NCBI RefSeq assembly: GCF_029760855.1
Contig: NZ_SOSI01000001.1
Location: 124,001-188,000 of the forward strand
Direction: 5' to 3'
From: Erythrobacter litoralis
Lineage (GTDB): Bacteria; Pseudomonadota; Alphaproteobacteria; Sphingomonadales; Sphingomonadaceae
Length of the DNA: 64,000 nucleotides
Below, piece after piece: positions 55,001 through 59,537 of this stretch; positions within the stretch are counted from its first letter, which is position 1; every line of letters starts with the position of its first letter. The notes beneath the pieces were generated by a model, which saw only the letters and a program-made list of their open reading frames with translations, was not told where the DNA came from and did no database searches. The translations under genes were made by a program, and so were the position numbers.

Positions 55001-55676
55001 ACTGGTCATTCTCGACACCGTGAACGAGTTCCGTAGCCTGGGTGGAACCCCTTCGCTGAACGTCGATCGTCCGCTCCTGTCGATGGTCAACGGCCTGCGC
55101 TCGCTCAACGGGATCAGCAGCTTCGGTCAGGGAGACAATCCTGTTGGCGAAGTCGTGCGCTATCTCGATGACATCCGCGACCTGCGCTTCGGTATAGATC
55201 GCACGCTCGATCCGCGCTTCGGCGACTTCATGCCCGAAGCCCTGACCGGGTTCTCGGTGCGGCAGCTGGATACCGGCAGCGACCGGGTCATAATTGAATC
55301 TATCGTTCGCAACGATGTCATCTACGTCGAAATGCGGGACATCGGGTCGGAAGACGAGCCGCGCATTCAGGAATTCCAGTTGCTCACACGCGACGGTTCG
55401 CCCCTTCCCGACTGGATCAGCATGGATGCAAGGGGCCTCGCCATCGCCGAACGGCCGGTGGATACGCAGACGTTGCGGCTGATCGTCAGGGCAATCGATG
55501 AGGAAGGCAGTGCGCTCGAAATACCGGTCCTGATTCAGGGTGCGACCGGGGAGATACAGCTCGATACGCCGACCGAGAGCGCAAGAGCGACCGCGGTGAC
55601 GCTGGATGCAATGATGGCGCAGCTCAACAGCGATGCGAACGACGAAGCTGCCGATCTACTGTCGGCTTTCAAGTAG
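43074..55676 (+). CDS. Giant 4,200-aa DUF4347/cadherin-like surface adhesin
   Basis: One uninterrupted frame. Near the N-terminus is LEPRMMFDGA (residues 28-37), a motif found at the start of other giant Ig-like proteins (LEPR-type), with no ordinary signal peptide. A DUF4347 domain follows (about 209-370; HIVSHGERGVFWLGS, LLYGCDTGAGDAG). Next comes a beta-sandwich region with one cadherin-like domain (about 375-740). Then 21 Big_9/cadherin-like repeats (EDTPV, VLANDTDPDGD, ITYTISDG, VNPVNDAPVA) are interleaved with 13 He_PIG-like repeats (LPAGLSIDPSTGAITGTID) to about residue 3940. A 260-aa unique C-terminus ends LSAFK, with no RTX nonapeptides. Start may be ATG 43074 or ATG 43116 (residue 15); GGAGG is only two bases from 43074. 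Acidic repeats imply calcium binding. Export is probably through the downstream genes. Confidence 0.93.
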   Translation: MLSQKSEPFGGRENMPGKSFYQLQLMALEPRMMFDGAGMVTALATDAGGSQALTQSFSPDVAVIGPHSLIGNDPLHFAPGLLDFEATSSSIAESAGEVSANADWQNVGEQQGETIAYLAERSDVSGDSPLRELAWNGDADADDRNAYRSASTADLLPLALRPSRLALDAAGIGILSGGDELPKIFRHDGEVVDLLGETLPSPLSERQSENDFIFIDTSIENYQELVGTWEDRGTIVLIDAAQDGVDQVLAAMAGAEDVGAIHIVSHGERGVFWLGSTRVDSDALTGELASSFAWIGSKLTDGGDVLLYGCDTGAGDAGQILLDELAAITGADMAASIDDTGAISRGGDWVLENRLGSVETASLVAESWEGLLAPTAISAPADSLTVRDANGAILAQGSAGFAAFGRFSPEVPAGGVATWANVGTVNGQSISISATVVSLGDGDTIRFERPGVVSDDPTIALFAGGLATENATVQIRWDVFYTATGAPAQIDISYTVADIDGVGNLPRSREFVTVDTDTLSSFQASNGSRVLFDTSIPGEVTASGTSNENGEVPSAARFNWLDTSSWTITYNLVPTVSANAIFSHDGDLDFDLGAGGTTVSIPRLDLDANNSTAADSGYRGTYVENSAGVSIVDTDVSVTNPQGNVQSARIVLTNAQAGDALLVGGSAAASGTLAGGISYTRTANEVTLTGASTAAQYQNALRAITFVTAGEQPIETDRSIDINFANASFSSNIATSTISVVEVNDPPVAVDDPQRTTGEDTPLANIAVLGNDTDAEGDPLTVIGASATNGTVTINGDGTLNYTPRADFNGTDTITYTISDGRGGTSSAIVPITVTPVNDAPVATQSLPNQVHTDAAADISVQTAGGFDDVDDTALTYSATSLPAGLSIDPSTGAITGTIDNSASQGGAGGVYSVTVTATDAGGLSASQTFSWTVTNPAPVAADDTANTNEDVSTTIDVLANDADPDVDTLSVISASAANGSVVINADGTITYTPNADFNGPDTITYTVSDGEGGTSTATVSVAVDPVNDAPVAVGSLPSQSDADATAGVNVDVSGGFADRDDATLSYSATGMPAGLSIDAATGVITGTIDNSASQGGTGGVYAVTVVATDAEGLSAEQTFSWNVTNPAPVAADDTASTNEDTPVLIDVLPNDTDPDGDALNVVSAIASIGQATLVGNRINYVPPANFNGTATITYSISDGEGGTSTARVAVTVNPVNDAPTSAPIPAEEVADGETVSVSVADAFQDVDGDALSYSATGLPPGLVIDPATGLISGTIASDASQTDDGIYTAVITVADGNGGAASETITFNIANPPPIATDDNAATQEDTPVNIDVLANDNDPDGDPLTVVSANAPNGTVVIEADGTLTYTPNLNFNGTDTITYEISDGNGGTSIATVTVSIADVNDVPVQSGTVGDQSNLDGQTVSLPVDNAFRDPDGDTLTFSAAGLPVGLTIDPSSGIISGTIDNSASQGGPAGDGVYLITITVSDGRGGTETQSFSWAVANQAPIAANDTATTSEDTPVNNAVLANDVDPDGDDLRVIEAAAGSGTITINADGTLTYVPNSNFNGTDTIVYTVVDDEGGRSSASVDITVTAVNDAPTTEGLPDQRGRDSQVVRIPTASAFTDIDGDDLTFRADGLPPALSIDANTGVISGTLAADSSQRGPFTVTVTATDPSGAEVSATFAYSVQNVPPVAQDDTVSTPEDTPVTVAVLSNDSDPDGDPIAITSASTDNGTVAVNPDGTLTFTPDANFNGEANVTYVISDGQGGTATATLTVNVIPQNDAPTAVDIPDLSYEDGQAVSVTTESFFADIDGDDLTINAIGLPPGLLIDPATGLISGTLASDASQGGPAGNGIYTVTLTADDGNGGTVSQDFLWTITNPAPTAANDTATTDEDTSVDIAILPNDVDPDGDPLQVISASAQNGTVAIQPDGTLTYTPNADFNGPDAITYTISDGNGGRSTAAVTVTVNPINDAPVANDDVATTDEDTPVTIGVLGNDRDVDGDPLTITAATSPDGTVTINPDGTLRFAANADFTGTTTITYEVSDGNGGTATATVNITVNPINDDPVANPDIATTVEDTPVTVALLTNDADVDGDPLTITEATAPNGTISVNGDGSVTYTPDPDFNGTDTITYTVSDGRGGFATSTATITVDPVNDAPVASAIAPQNNDDNTPVALDVSGNFSDIDGDTVTFTATGLPAGLAIDAAGTITGTIASDASQGGPDGDGVYQVTITADDGNGGITSTTFAWTVKNTVPVANNDNATTSEDTPVNIPVLANDTDPDGDALVVSFATAANGTVIVEADGSITYTPDADFNGTDTISYVISDGEGGTSTAMVTVTVDPVNDAPVADPALIDQTNADADTVAVDVSANFDDIDGDVLTFTASGLPTGLAIDASGVISGTIDPAASQGGPAGDGIYDVVITADDGNGGTVQSTFEWAVANPAPVASNDNVATDEDMPMNIVVLANDADPDGDALSIVSASAANGSVTIEANGTLTYTPDANFNGTDTIFYQISDGQGGTDTAIVTVAVNPQNDAPVADPQLTNRTDDDADTVALDVSGNFADVDGDILSYTATGLPAGLAIDAAGIITGTIDPSASQGGPEANGIYTVTVTADDGNGGTASSIFLWTVINPAPAAVQDTASTGEDVPVDIVVLANDADPDGDTLTVINASAANGIVQINDDGTITYTPDANFNGSDTIVYTIDDGEGGSATSSVTVTVNPLNDAPVTAGLPDLTDGNNEAISVALAPAFSDAEGDPLTFTATGLPDGLSIDPTTGQITGTTNPTASSGGPGGDGIYTVTVRATDPVGLFAETTFVWTINNQPPTAIDDSFTGTEDTPQVLNVLDNDIDPDADPDRPITIIDVQATNGTAIVNADGTITFTPDPDFNGTATVTYTIEDANGDPATAIATIEIAPVNDAPRAAVLPDRDNLEGDTVAIDAGALFSDPEGDTLTFSASNLPAGLSIDPATGVVSGTISADAGQIDGGVYQTTITADDGNGGITDVTFVWTIGNPAPTAVNDAASTLEDTPLNIAVLSNDTDPDGDTLTVISASAPNGTVVIEADGSLTYTPDTDFNGSDTITYQVSDGQGGTSTANVAVTVSAENDAPTAQPIPAQTGEDADVVTLDLSAGFADVDADTLTFTAIGLPAGLSINADGIVTGTIDPSASQGGPVGDGAYQVSVIADDGQGGAVSTSFSWRVINPAPTAVDDAAATDEDTPVVIDVLGNDIDPDNDTLTITTASASNGTVTINPDGTITYTPDANFNGTDTVTYRVDDGEGGVSTGIVTVGVAAQNDAPTASPIPARAGQDAEAVNLDVSAAFDDVDGDTLTFNAMGLPAGLTIDGDGTITGTIDPAASQGGPNGDGTYEVTVTADDGNGGTVSTTFSWAVTNPAPVAASDSVATPEDTPVNIPVLGNDSDADGDPLTVTQASAANGTVVIEADGTITYTPDAEFNGIDTIFYTISDGNGGTASASVTVAVNSVNDLPVAADDTATTNEDTPITIPLLANDSDPDGDNLTVTAVTAANGTVTIAADGSVIYTPNADFNGTDTISYTVDDGNGGTDTAFVTVTVLPINDAPVAAPDTATVDEDASVVIPVLNNDVDVDGDPLAITQASSPDGVVTVNADGSVTFTPNADFNGPTTITYSIDDGQGGTATATVSVGVRPVNDPPVAANDTATTDEDMPVTIAPLANDTDTDGDVLSIVSANAPNGTVTINPDGTITYVPLPNFNGTDIITYQVSDGMGGFDTASVTVSVDAVNDLPVAVNDTAVVDEDNEIVIPVLANDADPDGDPLSVVTAEAPNGTVTINGDGTITYVPNPDFVGSDTITYTVSDENGGTSTATVTVTVEDTNETPVDQSETVGVIGGTITDINVLANAFDADGDTLTVISAQADLGEVIINPDGTLRYVAPTGFDGVATITYVISDGNGGTVQSSVFVTVAESGADVTFLLQQGRDVGFLNWGRDDFAPDRTGSFISAPLVILDTVNEFRSLGGTPSLNVDRPLLSMVNGLRSLNGISSFGQGDNPVGEVVRYLDDIRDLRFGIDRTLDPRFGDFMPEALTGFSVRQLDTGSDRVIIESIVRNDVIYVEMRDIGSEDEPRIQEFQLLTRDGSPLPDWISMDARGLAIAERPVDTQTLRLIVRAIDEEGSALEIPVLIQGATGEIQLDTPTESARATAVTLDAMMAQLNSDANDEAADLLSAFK
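45304..54897 (+). repeat. Array of 34 Ig-like repeat units in the giant gene
   Basis: About 9.6 kb of tandem coding repeats. The order I read, with B for Big_9-like (about 85-95 aa) and H for He_PIG-like (about 95-100 aa), is six B-H pairs, then B-B-B-H, six B-H pairs, then six consecutive B units, the last divergent. DNA identity between units is patchy, so the array is old or codon-diversified. Confidence 0.8.
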
Positions 55677-55702
55677 AAACAGGGACAATCAAGAGAGTAC
55701 TC

Positions 55703-57199
55703 ATGATCAGGAAAATTGCATTGGCGGCCGTTTCGACGATGGCCCTGGGGGCCTGTACCACAGTGCCGAAGCCCTTCACCGCGACCGAGCTGAATTCGAC
55801 GGCCGAGCGTAACTTCACGCGCCTCGATATCGACCAGGAGCCGGTCACGGCACCGATCGACCTATACGAAGCCATGGCGCGGGCCCTGAAGTACAATCTC
55901 GATTACAAGGTCGAGATGATGGAGATCGCTCTTCGCGACCGCGAGCTCGATGTGCAGCGTTACGACATGCTGCCGCAGCTTGTCGCCAGCGCGGGTTATG
56001 CCGGACGGAACAATTTCGCCGGCGCGAGCTCGCTCTCGCTCATTACGCGGCGCCAGTCGCTTGAGCCTTCGACCTCGCAAGAGCGCGACCTTTTTACGGC
56101 GGACCTTACCCTGAGCTGGGACGTTCTCGACTTTGGTCTGTCCTACGTACGTTCGAAGCAGGGCGCCGACGAAGTCCTGATCGCGCAGGAGCGCCGCCGC
56201 AAGGTTGCGAACCGCGTTATCGAGGATGTCCGCTCGGCTTATTGGCGCGCCGTCAGTGCCGAACGCCTACTGACCAAGCTGCTGGAACTCGAAAGTTCGG
56301 TCACGACCACGCTAGACAATTCGGAACGCCTGGCCGAGCGCCGCCTGTCCGCTCCGCTGACTGCCCTGACCTACCAGCGCGAATTGCTGGAGATCCAGTC
56401 GCAGATACGCAAATTGCAGCGCGAACTGGTGGTCGCGAAGGCGCAACTCGCCGCACTGATGAACTTGCGACCCGGCACGCAGTTTTCGCTGGTCCTGCCC
56501 GATCGCGCGCAGGAACTGCCCGAAGTCAAGTACGCCGGAGAAGACATGATGATGACGGCCTTGCTGAACCGTCCGGAACTTCGCGAAGTGAGCTATCGGC
56601 AGAGAATAAACTCGCGCGAACTCGATGTTGCTCTTCTGTCCGCCCTCCCCAGCTTCCGGGGCATCCTCGGCGTCAATGTCGATTCCAACGACTTCCTGTT
56701 CAACAACGACTGGGTAAATTACGGGGCTCGCGCGAGCTGGAACGTGCTCAACCTTTTCCGCCTGCCAGCCCAAAGAAAAGCAGTCGAAGCGCAGGACGCC
56801 TTGCTGGAGCAGCGCGAGCTTGCCCTCACGATGGCCGTAATGACGCAGGTGCACGTGGCCCGCGCACGCTTCGGGCACCTCAGCACGGAACTGCAGACCG
56901 CTAGTCGCCAGATGCAGGTACAGGACAGGATCCTCAACCAGATCCGTTCGGGGCACCGTGCCGGAGCGATGAGCCGGCAGACGCTCTTGCGTGAGGAAAT
57001 GAACACGCTGGTCTCAGAGGTCAAATACGACATTGCCTATGCCGAGGCCCAGAATGCCTACGCGAACCTCTTCGCCTCGATGGGGATCGATGAATTCAGC
57101 CCGGACGTGACCGGACGTGAAGACGTGAGCACGCTGCGCGCGTCGCTCGAGGAAATGTGGCAGGACCGCGAACAAGCCGTCCGTCTTTCAGGATCTTGA
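55703..57199 (+). CDS. TolC-family outer-membrane factor, lipoprotein
   Basis: This 498-aa outer-membrane channel has a lipobox MALGAC with Cys 18, so the mature protein should be lipid-anchored. Two OEP-type repeats form long helices and strands (about 55-270 and 285-480), with LDYKVEMMEIALRDRELDVQ and LSWDVLDFGLSYVRSKQGAD in the first half and SWNVLNLFRLPAQRKAVEAQ in the second. It begins 26 bp after the adhesin and is 3 bp from the next gene. It would supply the outer-membrane conduit for the cluster. Confidence 0.9.
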   Translation: MIRKIALAAVSTMALGACTTVPKPFTATELNSTAERNFTRLDIDQEPVTAPIDLYEAMARALKYNLDYKVEMMEIALRDRELDVQRYDMLPQLVASAGYAGRNNFAGASSLSLITRRQSLEPSTSQERDLFTADLTLSWDVLDFGLSYVRSKQGADEVLIAQERRRKVANRVIEDVRSAYWRAVSAERLLTKLLELESSVTTTLDNSERLAERRLSAPLTALTYQRELLEIQSQIRKLQRELVVAKAQLAALMNLRPGTQFSLVLPDRAQELPEVKYAGEDMMMTALLNRPELREVSYRQRINSRELDVALLSALPSFRGILGVNVDSNDFLFNNDWVNYGARASWNVLNLFRLPAQRKAVEAQDALLEQRELALTMAVMTQVHVARARFGHLSTELQTASRQMQVQDRILNQIRSGHRAGAMSRQTLLREEMNTLVSEVKYDIAYAEAQNAYANLFASMGIDEFSPDVTGREDVSTLRASLEEMWQDREQAVRLSGS

Positions 57200-57202
57200 A
57201 CC

Positions 57203-58144
57203 ATGACCGAAGAAACTTCGAAAGCGCAGGTCGAAATGCAAAACGCAAAACCCAATCGCAAATACTGGCTGGCCGGCGGTGTCGCCGTTCTCGCCGTGGT
57301 TCCCGGAGCCTTCTGGTTCGCGAATGCCGCAGAACCGGAATGGTCGACCAATCAATCCGCAAGGGTCGTGGATAGCCCGGCCGAACCAGTCCGCGTAGCC
57401 GAAGCGAACGCACCGGAACCGGTCGCTGCGCTGGAAGCGCGCGGGGTCGTCGCCGCCGCGAACGAGTCCACCATCGCATCGCGCGTCACCGCACGAATCA
57501 GTGCCATGCCGTTCGAGGAAGGCCGGAGTTTCCGGCGTGGCGCCCTACTCGCGAAATTCGACTGTTCGACCATCCGGGCCGAGCTGACCGCCGCGCGCGC
57601 GGCGACCACCGCATATCGCAAGACCTATGAAACCAATGTCGAACTCGACACCTACGAAGCGGTCGGCAAGAACGAGGTTCAGGTCTCGCACGCCAATCTG
57701 GGGCGCGCACAGGCCGAAGCCAATGCCATCGCAGCCCAATTGAACGATTGTGCGGTCTATGCGCCGTTCTCGGGAACGGTGGTCGAGGCTGTCGCCAATC
57801 CGGGCGAAGTCGCCGCCAGTGGGCAGCCCCTGATGCGCATACAGAGCGGCGGACAGCTGGAAGCCGAACTGATCGTTCCGAGCAACTGGCTCACCTGGCT
57901 GAAACCTGGTGCGACGTTCCACTTCCTGATCGACGAGACCGGAGCAACAATAACAGGAACGGCGAAACGCCTCGGTGCTTCCGTCGACCCGGTAAGCAAG
58001 ACGATCCGCGTCACGGCAGATATCGATCCCGGCGATGCCATGGTCTTGCCCGGAATGAGTGGCACCGCAACCTTTGCGCAGCCCGATGGGAAACCGAGGA
58101 CTGCGAAACTGGCGCCCGCCGAGAAACCGGAAAGCGAAGCGTAA
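57203..58144 (+). CDS. Periplasmic adaptor (HlyD/RND membrane-fusion type)
   Basis: The 313-aa protein has a single inner-membrane helix (YWLAGGVAVLAVVPGAFWFA, about 25-44). A barrel-sandwich half follows (ALEARGVVAAANESTIASRV, FEEGRSFRRGALLAKFDCST), then a short coiled-coil hairpin, the second lipoyl half (CAVYAPFSGTVVEAVANPGE) and a beta-barrel (LEAELIVPSNWLTWLKPG; KTIRVTADIDPG). The hairpin is short compared with HlyD. Two cysteines (FDCST and NDCAV) flank the hairpin and may form a disulfide. It would bridge an inner-membrane component and the TolC-like channel. Three bases separate it from the outer-membrane factor gene. Confidence 0.88.
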   Translation: MTEETSKAQVEMQNAKPNRKYWLAGGVAVLAVVPGAFWFANAAEPEWSTNQSARVVDSPAEPVRVAEANAPEPVAALEARGVVAAANESTIASRVTARISAMPFEEGRSFRRGALLAKFDCSTIRAELTAARAATTAYRKTYETNVELDTYEAVGKNEVQVSHANLGRAQAEANAIAAQLNDCAVYAPFSGTVVEAVANPGEVAASGQPLMRIQSGGQLEAELIVPSNWLTWLKPGATFHFLIDETGATITGTAKRLGASVDPVSKTIRVTADIDPGDAMVLPGMSGTATFAQPDGKPRTAKLAPAEKPESEA

Positions 58145-58148
58145 GGCC

Positions 58149-59537
58149 ATGGCCACCACGCAGCCTGAACTTGTAAGCGAGGGCGGCCGGGTCACGGCCG
58201 TCAAGCCGCTGCCGGCCGGCGGCGATGCGGCCAGGCTCGCCGCATTGTTGCAGTTCGAAGCCGAATTGCGGCGGCAATCTTCCGTGAACGAGCTGCAATA
58301 CTTCCTGGCAAACGAGCTACGCCCGATCCTTCCTTATGAACAGATCTTCGTGCTTCGTCGTGCGACCTTTACAGAAGGGCTGCGGATCGAATGCGCATCG
58401 TCCATGGCGAACGTCGACCGCAATGCGCCGCTGGTTCATGCCCTGGAGCAATCCGTTGAACATCTCATCGCCGCGCACGGTCCCGAAAAGGCGCGCAGCT
58501 TCGTGGCAGGAAGTCTGCATTCCGACGAGGCGTTTGATGATTATCCCTTCACGAATCTCCATTGGCAGCCGTTGGTCGATAGAGACCAAGTGGTTTTCGG
58601 AGGCCTTTTGATCGCGCGTGAAGAGCCCATGCGCGAAGCGGAGGCTGCACGTCTCGTCCGCGTTGCCGAGACGGCTTCGCATAGCTGGCTTGCGTTGACA
58701 CGGAACCAGCCCGTTCGCAGTCTTCCAAAGCTGGACACGAGGAAGAAGCGGTGGATTGCCGGCGGTCTTGCCGTTGTCCTGCTTTTCCCCGTGCGGTTGA
58801 GCGCCCTGGCGCCTGCCGAGATCGTCGCCGAACGCCCCTTTGTTATCGCCGCTCCGTTCAACGGCCGAGTTGCATCGATCGAAGTTCCGCCCAACTCGCC
58901 AGTGAAGAAGGGGCAATTGCTGATCAAGTTCGACGACGTTCGTCTCGCGAACGATCTCGAACTGGCCAGAGAACAGTTGGAAGTCGCACGCTCGCGCCTC
59001 GAACGGTCGACCAGTACCGCGTTCGGCGGCGAGGATGAAACGTCCAACATGGCGATTTTACAGGCCGAGCTGGAAGTCGCACAAGCCGAATTCGACTATG
59101 CTTCGCAGCTCGCGGATCAGGCAGGCATCGTAGCTCCTGTGGATGGGATGGCGCTCTTCAGCGATCGGCGCGACTGGGAAGGACGGGCCGTCAATGTCGG
59201 CGAACCGATCATGCAGGTCGTCGATCCCGGCCAAACGACGATACGAATCGATCTCCCGGCAGCTGAACAGATGTCGCTCCACGAGGGGGACAGCATCAAG
59301 ATGTGGCTGGATTCACAACCCCTCTGGGCAATCGATGGTGAACTACAGACCGCCAGCTTCCAAGCCCGGCAAACGCCAGCAGGCACGCTGGCGTTCGCGC
59401 TCAACGCAACGATTACATCGGGTGAACCACGCATCGGATCGCGCGGCACGGCGAAGGTATATGGCCGTTGGGTGCCGCTGGTCTATTCCGTCCTGCGTCG
59501 ACCGATGTCCGCCATGCGACAATTTGTGGGCATATGA
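58149..59537 (+). CDS. Membrane-fusion protein with N-terminal GAF-like cytoplasmic domain
   Basis: The 462-aa protein begins at ATG 58149, 4 bp after the previous gene; a longer frame exists but overlaps that gene. Residues about 25-185 look like a GAF domain (LAALLQFEAELRRQSSVNEL; YEQIFVLRRATFTEGLRIEC; GGLLIAREEPMREAEAARLV). A membrane helix follows (about 202-222, WIAGGLAVVLLFPVRLSAL). The periplasmic part has an HlyD barrel-sandwich (FVIAAPFNGRVASIEVPPNS, VKKGQLLIKFDD), a short hairpin and the second lipoyl half (AGIVAPVDGMALFSDRRDW). A sensory domain on the cytoplasmic side of an adaptor suggests ligand-gated control of secretion. The GAF ligand is unknown. Confidence 0.83.
   Translation: MATTQPELVSEGGRVTAVKPLPAGGDAARLAALLQFEAELRRQSSVNELQYFLANELRPILPYEQIFVLRRATFTEGLRIECASSMANVDRNAPLVHALEQSVEHLIAAHGPEKARSFVAGSLHSDEAFDDYPFTNLHWQPLVDRDQVVFGGLLIAREEPMREAEAARLVRVAETASHSWLALTRNQPVRSLPKLDTRKKRWIAGGLAVVLLFPVRLSALAPAEIVAERPFVIAAPFNGRVASIEVPPNSPVKKGQLLIKFDDVRLANDLELAREQLEVARSRLERSTSTAFGGEDETSNMAILQAELEVAQAEFDYASQLADQAGIVAPVDGMALFSDRRDWEGRAVNVGEPIMQVVDPGQTTIRIDLPAAEQMSLHEGDSIKMWLDSQPLWAIDGELQTASFQARQTPAGTLAFALNATITSGEPRIGSRGTAKVYGRWVPLVYSVLRRPMSAMRQFVGI

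Noticed and set aside
55100-55676. Type I secretion signal or RTX repeats at the adhesin C-terminus
   Set aside because: No GGxGxDxUx nonapeptides are present. The end (ADLLSAFK) has no clear acidic-hydrophobic LapA-type signal.
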